DNA from: Bradyrhizobium iriomotense
Lineage (GTDB): Bacteria > Pseudomonadota > Alphaproteobacteria > Rhizobiales > Xanthobacteraceae
Assembly: GCF_030160715.1 (NCBI RefSeq)
Contig: NZ_BSOW01000003.1
Coordinates: forward strand, 1 to 64,000
Direction: 5' to 3'
DNA: 64,000 bases
Part shown: positions 34,300 through 44,147 of the stretch, piece after piece
Layout: each line of letters starts with the position of its first letter
Numbering within the stretch: the first letter of the stretch is position 1
Position numbers and translations under genes: made by a program
Notes under the pieces: model-generated
The model's input: the letters and a program-made list of their open reading frames with translations, nothing else
The model's database searches: none
What the model was told of the DNA's origin: nothing

Positions 34300-36278
34300 T
34301 CGCGGAATCCGGACACTACGCCCTGGTGCTGGCGCTTGCTCTCGCGCTGATCCAGTCCTTCGTGCCGCTGATCGGTGCGTGGCTGCGCGATCCCGCGCTG
34401 ATGAACGTCGCGCGCTCTACGGCGCTGGCGCAAATGCTGTTTGTCGGCGCGTCTTTCGTCGCGCTGGTTGCCTTGCACGTCACCTCGGATTTCTCCGTCG
34501 CCAACGTCTACGAGAATTCCCACTCGATGAAGCCGCTGATCTACAAGATCACCGGCGTGTGGGGAAACCATGAAGGCTCGATGCTGCTCTGGGTGTCGAT
34601 CCTGGCGCTGTTCGGCGGGCTCGTCGCCGCCTTCGGCAACAACCTGCCGCTATCGCTGCGCGCCCACGTGCTCGCCGTGCAGGCGTGGGTCGCGAGCGCC
34701 TTCTATCTCTTCATCCTGATCACCTCGAACCCGTTCCTGCGCATCGCCAATCCGCCGATCGAGGGACGCGACCTCAATCCGGTGCTCCAGGACATCGGCC
34801 TCGCCGTGCATCCGCCGATGCTCTATCTCGGCTATGTCGGCTTCTCGATCTCGTTCTCGTTTGCGATCGCGGCGCTGATTGAGGGCCGGATCGACGCGGC
34901 CTGGGCGCGTTGGGTACGGCCGTGGACGCTTGTCGCCTGGATCTTCCTGACGCTCGGCATCGCCATGGGCTCCTACTGGGCCTATTACGAGCTCGGCTGG
35001 GGCGGCTGGTGGTTCTGGGACCCGGTCGAGAACGCCTCGCTGATGCCGTGGCTCGCCGGCACTGCGCTATTGCATTCGGCGCTCGTGATGGAGAAGCGCA
35101 ACGCGCTCAAGGTCTGGACCATCCTGCTGTCGATCCTGACCTTCTCGCTGTCGCTGCTCGGCACCTTCCTGGTGCGCTCGGGCGTGCTCACCTCCGTGCA
35201 CGCTTTCGCCAGCGATCCGACGCGCGGCGTCTTCATCCTGCTGATCCTCTGCGTCTTCATCGGTGGCAGTCTCAGCCTCTACGCCGCTCGCGTGTCGTCG
35301 CTGAAGCAGGGCGGGCTGTTCGCGCCGATCTCGCGCGAGGGCGCGCTGGTGCTGAACAATCTCTTCCTCACCACGGCCTGCGCGACGGTTCTTGTAGGAA
35401 CGCTCTATCCGCTCGGGCTGGAAGTCTTGACCGGCGAAAAGATCTCGGTCGGTGCGCCGTTCTTCAATCTCACCTTCGGGCCGCTGTTCGTGCCGCTGCT
35501 GATCGCCGTTCCCTTCGGTCCGATGCTGGCGTGGAAGCGTGGCGATCTGCTCGGCGCTGCGCAGCGACTGCTGGCCGCCGGCATCGTCGCGCTGCTGGCG
35601 CTGGCGCTGGTGTGGGCCTGGGCGCATGGCGGCAGCGCGCTGGCGCCTCCGGCCATCGCACTCGCGGTGTTTGTCATCCTCGGCTCGGTGACCGATCTCG
35701 TCGAACGCGTCGGCCTGTTCCGCGCCCCGTTCGGAACGGCGATGCGGCGCGCGCGCGGACTGCCGCGCTCGGTCTGGGGCACCGCCTTCGCGCATGCCGG
35801 CCTCGGCATCGCGCTGATCGGCATCGTCTGCGAGACCACCTGGAACAGCGAATATATCGGCACCATGAAGCCGGACGATGTTGCGCACGTCGCCGGCTAT
35901 GAATTGAAGCTCGACGGATTGTTCCAGCGGCAGGGGCCGAATTTCCGCGAGATGATCGCGCGGTTCGAGGTCGGCCGCGACGGCGAGTCGCTCAGCGTCA
36001 TGACGCCGTCGAAGCGGAGCTTCACCACGCGCGGCTCCTCGACCACCGAAGCCGCGCTCCTGACCCGCGGCGCGAGCCAGCTCTACATTTCGCTCGGTGA
36101 CGTCACCAACGAAGGCGCGATCGCCGTGCGCATTTATCACAAGCCGCTTGTGCTCCTGATCTGGTGGGGACCGGTGCTGATGGCTTTCGGCGGCCTGCTG
36201 TCGCTGTCCGATCGGCGCCTTCGCGTCGGCGCGCCGAAGCCGGCGCGCGCGCAGCCGCGCTTGCAGCCGGCGGAGTGA
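34296..36278 (+). CDS. ccmF: Cytochrome c heme lyase subunit CcmF
   Basis: The 660-residue polytopic membrane protein attaches heme to apocytochrome c together with CcmH and CcmI. It has many membrane spans and the WWD domain [19 protein letters not shown], which binds heme at the periplasmic face. Conserved histidine-containing regions such as [12 protein letters not shown] are present. The GTG start at 34296 overlaps the ccmE stop by four bases. A ccmH gene follows 4 bases after its stop. Confidence 0.97.
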   Translation: MIAESGHYALVLALALALIQSFVPLIGAWLRDPALMNVARSTALAQMLFVGASFVALVALHVTSDFSVANVYENSHSMKPLIYKITGVWGNHEGSMLLWVSILALFGGLVAAFGNNLPLSLRAHVLAVQAWVASAFYLFILITSNPFLRIANPPIEGRDLNPVLQDIGLAVHPPMLYLGYVGFSISFSFAIAALIEGRIDAAWARWVRPWTLVAWIFLTLGIAMGSYWAYYELGWGGWWFWDPVENASLMPWLAGTALLHSALVMEKRNALKVWTILLSILTFSLSLLGTFLVRSGVLTSVHAFASDPTRGVFILLILCVFIGGSLSLYAARVSSLKQGGLFAPISREGALVLNNLFLTTACATVLVGTLYPLGLEVLTGEKISVGAPFFNLTFGPLFVPLLIAVPFGPMLAWKRGDLLGAAQRLLAAGIVALLALALVWAWAHGGSALAPPAIALAVFVILGSVTDLVERVGLFRAPFGTAMRRARGLPRSVWGTAFAHAGLGIALIGIVCETTWNSEYIGTMKPDDVAHVAGYELKLDGLFQRQGPNFREMIARFEVGRDGESLSVMTPSKRSFTTRGSSTTEAALLTRGASQLYISLGDVTNEGAIAVRIYHKPLVLLIWWGPVLMAFGGLLSLSDRRLRVGAPKPARAQPRLQPAE

Positions 36279-36282
36279 TCCG

Positions 36283-36762
36283 ATGCGCCGGATGATCGCA
36301 GCGATCCTTGCGCTTGCACTTGTGGGGCTGCCGGCGGCCTATGCCGTGCAGCCCGACGAGATCATGGCGGACCCGGCGAAAGAGGCGCGGGCGCGCGACT
36401 TGTCGCGCGAGCTCCGCTGCATGGTCTGCCAGAACCAGTCGATCGACGACTCCGATGCCCCGCTCGCGCGCGACCTGCGCCTCTTGGTGCGCGAGCGGAT
36501 CGCGGCCGGCGACAGCAATTCCCAGGTGATCGATTTCCTGGTGGCGCGCTATGGCGAGTTCGTCCTTTTGAAGCCGCGCTTCGAGCGACAGACCTTGCTG
36601 CTATGGCTGCTCACGCCGCTCGCACTGGGAGCGGGTGGTATCGCGCTTTGGCTCCAGATCCGGCGCCGTACGCGAGGGGGAGCAAATGTGACGCCGCCGC
36701 TCACCCCTGACGAGGAGGCGAAGCTCGCGGAACTCCTGTCCGACAGGGCGAAATCGGGTTAG
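36283..36762 (+). CDS. ccmH: Cytochrome c biogenesis protein CcmH
   Basis: The 159-residue protein has a signal peptide (AAILALALVGLPAAYAVQ) and a periplasmic domain with the redox motif RCMVCQNQSIDDSDAPLARD, where the CxxC pair keeps apocytochrome c thiols reduced. One membrane span near the middle of the C-terminal half (LLWLLTPLALGAGGIALWL) is followed by a charged cytoplasmic tail. This is the short CcmH/CcmL form. It ends the ccmIEFH operon. The 237-base gap downstream to the degP gene holds no gene. Confidence 0.95.
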   Translation: MRRMIAAILALALVGLPAAYAVQPDEIMADPAKEARARDLSRELRCMVCQNQSIDDSDAPLARDLRLLVRERIAAGDSNSQVIDFLVARYGEFVLLKPRFERQTLLLWLLTPLALGAGGIALWLQIRRRTRGGANVTPPLTPDEEAKLAELLSDRAKSG

Positions 36763-36999
36763 GCGTTCCCAGGTCCCGCGGGGCCAAAAGGGAAGCGTCC
36801 GTGCCATTCGCGGAACCGGCTTAAGTTCCTGCGAAAACACGATTTTTGGCCTGCGCTAAACTGCCGCAGGTATTTGCGGCTTCATTACAAAAGTTTAACC
36901 CCGCCGCCAGCGCGCTGTAAGGCGCAAATCCCCATCTTCAGGCCGTAAGGCGTTGCCCAAGCAGCGCCAAAAGGAATTCAAGGCCCTGGAGATCCCTGC

Positions 37000-38577
37000 A
37001 TGACTGACCGTCCCGACCTTTCGTCCCTCCCGTCGTACCGGCAGCCCCGCCGGTCCCTGCTCGTTGCCCGCAAACTCGCGCTGATGGCCTCCGTGGTCGC
37101 TGGCCTCGGCGTTGCCGTCTATGGCTTCAGCCCGTCGACGTCGCCGTCCGACCTGTTCTCGAGCCCGGCGCATGCGCAGGTCAACACGGAGGTCCGCAAG
37201 GTCGAACGTCCGATCGGATTTGCCGACATCGTCGAGCGGGTCAAACCCTCGGTGATCTCGGTCAAGGTCAACATCAAGGAGAAGGCCGCGAGCAACGATG
37301 ACGGCGACGATTCGCCGTTCCAGCCGGGCTCGCCGATGGAGCGCTTCTTCCGCCGCTTTGGCGGGCAGGACGGCATCCCGGGCCTGCGCGGACCGCGCGG
37401 CGGCGGGCGTGCCGTGACCGGCCAGGGCTCGGGCTTCTTCATCTCGGCCGACGGCTTTGCCGTGACCAACAACCACGTGGTCGACGGCGCCGACAAGGTC
37501 GAGGTCACGACCGACGACGGCAAGACCTACAACGCCAAGGTGATCGGCACCGATCAGCGCACCGACCTCGCCTTGATCAAGGTCGAGGGCGGCTCCAACT
37601 TCCCGTTCGCAAAGCTGTCCGACGGCAAGCCGCGGATCGGCGACTGGGTGCTGGCGGTCGGCAATCCCTTCGGCCTCGGTGGCACCGTGACTGCCGGCAT
37701 CGTCTCGGCCAGCGGCCGCGACATCGGCAATGGTCCGTATGACGATTTCATCCAGATCGATGCGCCCGTGAACAAGGGCAACTCCGGCGGTCCGGCCTTC
37801 AACACCGACGGCGAGGTGATGGGCGTCAACACCGCGATCTACTCGCCCTCCGGCGGCAGCGTCGGCATCGCGTTCTCGATTCCGGCCGCGACGGTGAAGA
37901 GCGTGGTGGCCCAGCTCAAGGACAAGGGCTCGGTCGCCCGCGGCTGGATCGGCGTGCAGATCCAGCCCGTTACCTCCGACATCGCCGACAGCCTCGGCAT
38001 GAAGAAGGCCGAAGGTGCGCTGGTGGCGGAGCCGCAGGCCAACGGTCCGGCGGCGAAGGCTGGCATCGAGTCCGGCGACGTCATCACCGCGGTCAACGGC
38101 GAGTCCGTCAAGGACGCCCGTGAGCTCGCTCGCACCATCGGCGGCATGGCGCCCGGTGCGACCGTGAAGCTCAACGTGCTGCATAAGGGCCAGGACAAGG
38201 TCTTGAACCTCACCCTCGGCCAGTTGCCGAACACGGTCGAGGCCAAGGCCGACACCGACAACGACAACAGCAAGGCGCCCACCCGCGGCACCGACGTGCC
38301 GAAGCTCGGCATGACGGTTGCTCCGGCCAACAGCGTAGCCGGCGCCGGCAAGGACGGCGTCGTGGTCACCGAGGTCGATCCGAAGAGCGCCGCGGCCGAG
38401 CGCGGCTTCAAGGAAGGCGACGTGATTCTCGAGGTCGCCGGCAAGAGCGTGAGCACCGCCGGCGACGTGCGTGACGCGATCAACGCGGCGCGCACCGACA
38501 ACAAGAACAGCGTCCTGATGCGCGTGAAGAGCGGCGGCCAGTCGCGCTTCGTCGCAATCCCCCTCGCCAAGGGCTGA
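37000..38577 (+). CDS. DegP/Do-family periplasmic serine protease
   Basis: This 525-residue HtrA-family protease degrades misfolded periplasmic proteins. An N-terminal membrane segment (LALMASVVAGLGVAVYGF) precedes the protease domain with catalytic triad H159 (TNNHVVDGA), D189 (DLALIKVEG) and S262 (GNSGGPAFN). Two PDZ domains follow, at about residues 290-400 and 425-520 (GWIGVQIQPV, GVVVTEVDPKSAAAERGF). The length and domain order match DegP. The two-component gene pair 270 bases downstream may be linked, as in other proteobacteria where envelope-stress genes pair with degP. Confidence 0.94.
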   Translation: MTDRPDLSSLPSYRQPRRSLLVARKLALMASVVAGLGVAVYGFSPSTSPSDLFSSPAHAQVNTEVRKVERPIGFADIVERVKPSVISVKVNIKEKAASNDDGDDSPFQPGSPMERFFRRFGGQDGIPGLRGPRGGGRAVTGQGSGFFISADGFAVTNNHVVDGADKVEVTTDDGKTYNAKVIGTDQRTDLALIKVEGGSNFPFAKLSDGKPRIGDWVLAVGNPFGLGGTVTAGIVSASGRDIGNGPYDDFIQIDAPVNKGNSGGPAFNTDGEVMGVNTAIYSPSGGSVGIAFSIPAATVKSVVAQLKDKGSVARGWIGVQIQPVTSDIADSLGMKKAEGALVAEPQANGPAAKAGIESGDVITAVNGESVKDARELARTIGGMAPGATVKLNVLHKGQDKVLNLTLGQLPNTVEAKADTDNDNSKAPTRGTDVPKLGMTVAPANSVAGAGKDGVVVTEVDPKSAAAERGFKEGDVILEVAGKSVSTAGDVRDAINAARTDNKNSVLMRVKSGGQSRFVAIPLAKG

Positions 38578-38851
38578 GGATCAGGAGGCCTTAAGAGATG
38601 AAGGGAGCCGTCGGCATTAGTCGCCCCCGCCGCGGGCCCCCTTCCGGGGAGCGGAGCAACACCGCTTCCCCACCCTACCTTCCGGTGGAATACGCCCCCC
38701 TCCGTCGGAAGGGCCTAAGGGCGGTGAGGTCCCCCAGCTTCACCGCCCGCTCTTTTCCCGTCGTGAGAATCTCCCGCTCCGCTTGCATGCGATTGCCGAC
38801 CGCGCCATGTTGACAGAAGGGCTGACCTCCTTGACCGCCGCCGACCGCACG
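38578..38851. other. Gene-poor spacer with hairpin-prone GC-rich sequence
   Basis: This spacer between the degP-like gene and the response regulator contains short imperfect inverted repeats (for example CCCCTTCCGGGGAG near 38638) and a short rightward frame (38598-38813) without protein-like composition. I see no gene in it. Confidence 0.45.
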
Positions 38852-39532
38852 ATGCGCCTCCTCATCATCGAAGACGACCGCGAATCCGCCGATTATCTCG
38901 TCAAGGCGTTTCGCGAAGTCGGTCATATCGCCGACCACGCCTCTGACGGCGAGGAAGGCCTCGCCATGGCCGAGAGCGGCGATTACGACGTGCTGGTGGT
39001 CGACCGCATGCTGCCCAAGCGCGACGGCCTGTCGTTGATCGGCGTCTTGCGCGAAAAGGACGATTCGACGCCGGTGCTGATTCTCTCCGCGCTCGGCCAG
39101 GTCGACGACCGCATCAAGGGCCTGCGTGCCGGCGGCGACGACTATCTGCCGAAACCTTACTCGTTCGCCGAGCTGCTGGCGCGCGTCGAGGTGCTGTCGC
39201 GCCGTCGTGGTGGCCCGGCCGAGGACACGGTCTATCGCGTCGGCGATCTCGAGCTCGACCGGCTCTCCCACCGCGTCGCGCGCGGCAAGGACGAGCTGAC
39301 GCTCCAGCCGCGCGAATTCCGGCTGCTCGAATATCTGATGAAGCATGCAGGCCAGGTGGTGACGCGCACCATGCTGCTGGAGAACGTCTGGGACTATCAT
39401 TTCGATCCGCAAACCAACGTGATCGACGTGCACATCTCGCGGCTGCGCTCCAAGATCGACAAGGGCTTCGATCGGCCGCTGCTGCACACGATCCGCGGCG
39501 CCGGGTACATGATCCGTGACGGCATTCGGTAA
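38852..39532 (+). CDS. OmpR-type response regulator
   Basis: A 226-residue response regulator with an N-terminal receiver (IIEDDRES, phospho-acceptor D51 in VVDRMLPKRDG, YLPKPYSFAELLARVE) and a C-terminal winged-helix DNA-binding domain (LTLQPREFRLLEYLMKHAGQ, ending IRGAGYMIRDG). It resembles the QseB/TctD-like branch, but the target genes are unknown. The start at ATG 38852 fits the family; ATG 38807 would add 15 residues. No ribosome-binding sequence decides it. Its 3' end overlaps the partner kinase by 17 bases. Confidence 0.87.
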   Translation: MRLLIIEDDRESADYLVKAFREVGHIADHASDGEEGLAMAESGDYDVLVVDRMLPKRDGLSLIGVLREKDDSTPVLILSALGQVDDRIKGLRAGGDDYLPKPYSFAELLARVEVLSRRRGGPAEDTVYRVGDLELDRLSHRVARGKDELTLQPREFRLLEYLMKHAGQVVTRTMLLENVWDYHFDPQTNVIDVHISRLRSKIDKGFDRPLLHTIRGAGYMIRDGIR

Positions 39533-40976
39533 GCTGATCCGCACCACGGCGTTCCGGCTGACGCTGGTCTATCTGTTCTTGTTCGCGATCTTCGCGGCGT
39601 CGCTGCTCGGCTATTTCGCCTGGAATACGCGGCGGCTGATCACCGAAGAGATCACGCAGACGGTCAATGCCGAGACCTCGGAGATCAGCGAGATCTACGG
39701 CCGCCGTGGCTTGCGCGGCCTCGTGCTCGCGATCGAGTACCGGGCGCTGCGGCCGGGCGCCAACCTCTACCTCGTGACCACGCCGACCGGGCAGGCGATC
39801 GCCGGCAATGTCGGCTCGCTCGCGCCCGGCGTGATGGCGACGCGCGGCTGGTCGGAGACCGCCTACCGGCGGATCGAGGATGCCGATGACCGAGATCACC
39901 GTGCGCTGGTGCGCGTCACCGAACTCGAGAACGGCTTCCGCCTCCTGATCGGCCGCGACCTCGCCGAGCGACGGCGGCTGTTCGGCATCGTCGCCAAGGC
40001 GGCGCAATGGTCGGTCCTGATCGTCGTGGTGCTCGGCCTCGGCGGCGGCATCTTCGTGGCGCGCAGGGTGCTGAGGCGTATCGACGCGATGACCGGCACC
40101 GCCCAGCGCATCATGGCCGGCGATCTCAGCGGGCGCCTGCCGGTGGGGCGCAGCGGCGACGAGCTCGACCGTCTCGCCGAAAACCTCAATGCCATGCTGG
40201 AGCGGATCGAGGCCCTGATGGCGGGGCTGAAGGAAGTCTCCGACAACATCGCCCACGATCTCAAGACGCCGCTGACGCGCCTGCGCAACCGCGCCGAGGA
40301 GGCGCTGGCGAAATCGGGCTGCGAGGCCGATTACCGCGCCGCGCTGGAGCGGACCATCGAGGAATCCGACGGGTTGATCCGCACCTTCAATGCGTTGTTG
40401 ATGATCGCCCGCGCCGAGTCCGGCCAGGCGCGCGGCAACATGGATGATTTCGACGCGTCCGACGTCGCCAGCGGCATCCACGAGCTCTACGAGCCGCTCG
40501 CCGAGGACGACGGCATGACGTTGAAGGTGAAGGCCGAGCCGGCGCCGGTCCATGGCAACCGCGAACTGATCAGCCAGGCGCTCGCCAACCTCGTCGAGAA
40601 CGCGATCAAATACGGCAAGCCGGTTGCGCAGTCCGCGGGAACCGTGGTCAGCATGGACAGCCGACAGATCCTCATCGAGGCCGGGCGCGAGGGCGATCAC
40701 GTGCTGCTCAGCGTCACCGACCGCGGTCCCGGAATTCCGGAAGGCGATCGCAAGCACGCCGTGGAGCGTTTCGTGCGGCTCGAGGCGAGCCGGACGCTCC
40801 CGGGCTCGGGCCTCGGCCTCAGCCTCGCTGCCGCGGTTGCAACGCTGCATGGCGGTGAGCTGAAGCTGGGCGATGCCCATCCCGGTCTCATCGCGACGCT
40901 GGTCCTGCCCGTTCGCGCTGGCGGCAGCGACAGGGTTGCTCCCCCAATGCCGGATGTGCCACAGAAGGTGGCATGA
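39516..40976 (+). CDS. Membrane sensor histidine kinase
   Basis: The 486-residue kinase begins at GTG inside the response regulator gene. It has two membrane segments (LVYLFLFAIFAASLLGYFAW and LIVVVLGLGGGIFVARR), a HAMP domain (about residues 190-240), the acceptor H247 in NIAHDLKTPLTRLR, an N box around NLVENAIKYG, and GSGLGLSLAAAVATLHGG. It is the cognate kinase of the upstream response regulator. The stop TGA shares its TGA with the ATG start of glnE (ATGA), so glnE translation is coupled to the kinase. Confidence 0.9.
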   Translation: MTAFGKLIRTTAFRLTLVYLFLFAIFAASLLGYFAWNTRRLITEEITQTVNAETSEISEIYGRRGLRGLVLAIEYRALRPGANLYLVTTPTGQAIAGNVGSLAPGVMATRGWSETAYRRIEDADDRDHRALVRVTELENGFRLLIGRDLAERRRLFGIVAKAAQWSVLIVVVLGLGGGIFVARRVLRRIDAMTGTAQRIMAGDLSGRLPVGRSGDELDRLAENLNAMLERIEALMAGLKEVSDNIAHDLKTPLTRLRNRAEEALAKSGCEADYRAALERTIEESDGLIRTFNALLMIARAESGQARGNMDDFDASDVASGIHELYEPLAEDDGMTLKVKAEPAPVHGNRELISQALANLVENAIKYGKPVAQSAGTVVSMDSRQILIEAGREGDHVLLSVTDRGPGIPEGDRKHAVERFVRLEASRTLPGSGLGLSLAAAVATLHGGELKLGDAHPGLIATLVLPVRAGGSDRVAPPMPDVPQKVA

Positions 40977-43939
40977 ATCTCTCCGCGCCGGGAAACGCGG
41001 ACAAGCATGATGGGAGCCTCGCCGCACGCGTCGCGGAAGGCCCTCATGTTGCCGCTTCCGTCACCGCCGAACAACGTCTGGAGACCTGGCTCGCCGAGCT
41101 CGAGCCGCAGCAGGCGGCTGCGATCGCGGCGCTGCTCGATCGTCCCTTCGTTCGTCCGATCCTGGCCGGCATCGCGGAATTCTCGCCCTATCTGTTCGAC
41201 CTGATCCGCAGCGATCCGGCGCGACTGATCCGGCTGCTCGCATGCGATCCCGATGCACATCTGGCGGCTCTGATCGACGACAGCAGGCACGCCGTGCTCG
41301 CCGCGTCCGACGAAGCAGAGGTGATGCGGCTGCTTCGCCGCCTGAAATCGGAGGCGGCGCTGCTGATCGCGCTCTGCGACATCGGCGGCATCTGGCCGGT
41401 CATGCGGGTGACGGCGGCATTGACCGACGTCGCGGTGTCCTCGGTCCAGATGGCGCTCCGGTTCCTGCTGCGGCAGGACGCCGCACGCGGCAAGCTCTCA
41501 CCGCGCGATCCGGAAGCTCCGGAAGAAGGCTGCGGCCTGATCGTGCTGGCGATGGGCAAGATGGGCGCGGGCGAGCTGAACTATTCCAGCGACATCGACC
41601 TGATCGTGTTCTTCGATCCCGACGCGACAACGCTTGCGCCCGACATCGAGCCGCAGCCCTTCTTCGTGCGGGTAACGCAGGGGCTCGCGCGCCTGCTGCA
41701 ACAGCGCACCTATGACGGCTACGTGTTCCGCGTCGATCTGCGGCTGCGTCCCGATCCGTCCTCGACGCAAGTCGCGATCTCGCGCGACGCGGCGCTGCAT
41801 TACTACGAGCGGGAAGGGCGCACCTGGGAGCGCGCGGCCATGATCAAGGCCCGCGCCTGTGCCGGGGACCTCCTTGCAGGCGAAGCGCTGCTCGCCGACA
41901 TCGCGCCGTTCGTCTGGCGCAAGCATCTCGACTTCGCCGCGCTCGCCGATGTCCACGACATGAAGCGGCAGATGCAGACCTATCGCGGCCAGAGTGAGGT
42001 CGCGGTCGAAGGCCACAACGTGAAGGTCGGCCGTGGCGGCATCCGCGAGATCGAGTTCTTCGCCCAGACCCAGCAATTGATCGCCGGGGGACGCCATCCG
42101 GCATTGCGCGTGCGGCCGACGCTCACAGCTCTCGACGTGCTTGCCGACAGCAACTGGATCACCTTTCAGGCGCGCGACGAGCTGACCGCCGCCTACCACT
42201 TCCTGCGCCGGGTCGAGCATCGCCTCCAGATGATCGCCGATGAACAGACCCACGCGCTGCCTGACGACAAGGAGGCCGTGGAGCGTCTTGCCTGGTTCCT
42301 CGGCTATGAGAGCCGCGAAGCCTTTGCGCGCGACCTGCTGCGCCAGCTCGCGATCGTCCAGGGCCACTACGAAAAGCTGTTCGAGGGCGATCCGACCGGA
42401 ACGGCCAAGTTGCCGGCGATCGACTATGGTGCCGGCCCCGACGACCCGCGCCTCTTGCAGCAGCTGATGACGCTCGGCTTCAAGAAGCCCGCCACTGTCG
42501 CACAGACCGTGCGCGACTGGATCACCGGCGACTACCGCGTGTTCCGTAACAAGGCGACCCGCGGCGCCTTCGTCGAATTCGTGCCGGCCCTGATCGACGG
42601 CCTTGCCCATGCCGAGGAGCCGGACCGCGCGGTCGCAGCGTTCGATCATTTCCTGCAAGCCTTGCAGCGCGGCGGGCGGCTGATCACGCTGCTCAGCCAG
42701 AACCGCGATCTCGTTGCCCTCGTTGCGCTGGTGTTGGGCGCCGCTCCCCGGCTCGGCGAGATGCTGGCGCGGCAGCCGCAATTGATGGACGGCCTGATCG
42801 ATCCGCGCTTCTTCGGCGCCATGCCTGACAGGCAGGAGTTGTCAGCGCGGCTTGCGGCCACGGTGCAAGATGCGGATTCCTACGAGGAATTCCTCGACCG
42901 CCTGCGCCTGTTCGGGCAGGAGAGCCTGTTCCTGATCGGCACGCGCATCCTCTCGGGCACGGTCTCCGCACAGCAGGCGAGCACCGCCTTCGCAGACGTC
43001 GCGGAGGGCATCGTGCACACCGTGCATGGACTGGTCGCAGATCGCTTTGCCGCCCAGCATGGCCGGATCAAGGGGCAGGAGACCGCGATCATCGCGATGG
43101 GCCGGCTCGGCAGCCGCGAGATGACGGCGTCGTCCGATCTCGACCTGATCCTGCTCTATGATTTCGATGCGGACGATCCGGATTCAGACGGTCCAAAGTC
43201 GCTCCAGGGCGCGCATTATTTCGCGCGCTTCACCCAGCGCCTGATCAGCGCCTTCACGACGCGGACCAATTACGGCGTGCTCTACGATATCGATATGCGG
43301 CTGCGTCCGTCAGGCCGCGCAGGCCCGGTGGCTTCCAGCATCGCCTCCTTCGCCGATTATCAGGCGCACGAGGCCTGGACGTGGGAGCACATGGCGCTGA
43401 CGCGTGCCCGCGTCGTGTCGGCTTCGCCGCAATTCCGTGCGCGGATCGAGACCGTCATCCGCGAGGTGCTGACGCGGCGACGCGATCCCGTCACGATCGC
43501 CAACGACGTTGCCGACATGCGGCGCGCGATTGCGCAGGAGAAGGGCGAGACCGACTATTGGGACCTCAAATATGCCGCCGGCGGCATGGTCGATATCGAC
43601 TTCATCGCGCAATATCTCCAGCTCGTCCACGCGCATGACAAGCCGGAGATCCTCGACGTCTCGACCATGCAGGTGCTGGAGAACGCTGCCAGGCTCGGCG
43701 TGCTCGCGCAGTCGGAGACCGAGTGCCTGCGCGCGGCCGCGCGGCTCTACCACGACCTGACCCAGATCCTGCGCCTCTGCGTCAGCGACCGTTTCAAGCC
43801 CGAGACCGCCGGTGTCGACCTTCAGGGCGTGATGGAGCGGGCAGGCGACGCGCCGGACTTCTCATCGCTCGAAGCCCGCGTGAAGGAGACCCAGAGCGAG
43901 GTGCGGCGCGTGTTCAAGGCGTTGTTGGAAGGGCAGTAG
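40973..43939 (+). CDS. glnE: Glutamine synthetase adenylyltransferase GlnE
   Basis: GlnE adds and removes AMP on glutamine synthetase in response to PII, linking nitrogen status to ammonia assimilation. The 988-residue protein contains two nucleotidyltransferase domains, with GKMGAGELNYSSDIDLIVFF in the deadenylylating half and GRLGSREMTASSDLDLILLY in the adenylylating half, joined by a PII-interaction linker. The length is that of full-length GlnE. Its start is coupled to the kinase gene and its last 26 bases overlap the end of fdsD on the other strand. Confidence 0.96.
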   Translation: MNLSAPGNADKHDGSLAARVAEGPHVAASVTAEQRLETWLAELEPQQAAAIAALLDRPFVRPILAGIAEFSPYLFDLIRSDPARLIRLLACDPDAHLAALIDDSRHAVLAASDEAEVMRLLRRLKSEAALLIALCDIGGIWPVMRVTAALTDVAVSSVQMALRFLLRQDAARGKLSPRDPEAPEEGCGLIVLAMGKMGAGELNYSSDIDLIVFFDPDATTLAPDIEPQPFFVRVTQGLARLLQQRTYDGYVFRVDLRLRPDPSSTQVAISRDAALHYYEREGRTWERAAMIKARACAGDLLAGEALLADIAPFVWRKHLDFAALADVHDMKRQMQTYRGQSEVAVEGHNVKVGRGGIREIEFFAQTQQLIAGGRHPALRVRPTLTALDVLADSNWITFQARDELTAAYHFLRRVEHRLQMIADEQTHALPDDKEAVERLAWFLGYESREAFARDLLRQLAIVQGHYEKLFEGDPTGTAKLPAIDYGAGPDDPRLLQQLMTLGFKKPATVAQTVRDWITGDYRVFRNKATRGAFVEFVPALIDGLAHAEEPDRAVAAFDHFLQALQRGGRLITLLSQNRDLVALVALVLGAAPRLGEMLARQPQLMDGLIDPRFFGAMPDRQELSARLAATVQDADSYEEFLDRLRLFGQESLFLIGTRILSGTVSAQQASTAFADVAEGIVHTVHGLVADRFAAQHGRIKGQETAIIAMGRLGSREMTASSDLDLILLYDFDADDPDSDGPKSLQGAHYFARFTQRLISAFTTRTNYGVLYDIDMRLRPSGRAGPVASSIASFADYQAHEAWTWEHMALTRARVVSASPQFRARIETVIREVLTRRRDPVTIANDVADMRRAIAQEKGETDYWDLKYAAGGMVDIDFIAQYLQLVHAHDKPEILDVSTMQVLENAARLGVLAQSETECLRAAARLYHDLTQILRLCVSDRFKPETAGVDLQGVMERAGDAPDFSSLEARVKETQSEVRRVFKALLEGQ

Positions 43940-44147
43940 CCTGCTTCAGCGACGCGATGGCCTCGCGAACGTTCGGCTCCATCCCTGCGCCGCCGGCGTC
44001 GAGATGTGCGAAGATCGCGCGCTTCATCCGGGGATCCCAGAACTTCTTGATGTGCTCGGCGATCCCCGGCACGGCCTTGTCTTGGCCCTGGCTCTGGAAG
44101 AATTTGCCGATCTGGTTGGCCATGTAGATCAGGCGGTCAGGCGACAT
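43914..44147 (-). CDS. fdsD: Formate dehydrogenase delta subunit FdsD
   Basis: A 77-residue cytoplasmic protein, MSPDRLIYMANQIGKFFQSQ, continuing with WDPRMKRAIFAHLDAGG. It matches the small delta subunit of NAD-dependent molybdenum formate dehydrogenases, which assists assembly of the soluble complex. It overlaps fdhD by 11 bases upstream and its 3' end overlaps the glnE 3' end by 26 bases on the opposite strand. It is short and easily missed. Confidence 0.9.
   Translation of the reverse strand: MSPDRLIYMANQIGKFFQSQGQDKAVPGIAEHIKKFWDPRMKRAIFAHLDAGGAGMEPNVREAIASLKQATALPTTP

Noticed and set aside
38598..38813. Short rightward frame of 71 codons after the DegP gene
   Set aside because: Pro/Arg/Ser-rich with no structure, overlaps hairpin-prone sequence and has no ribosome-binding site.
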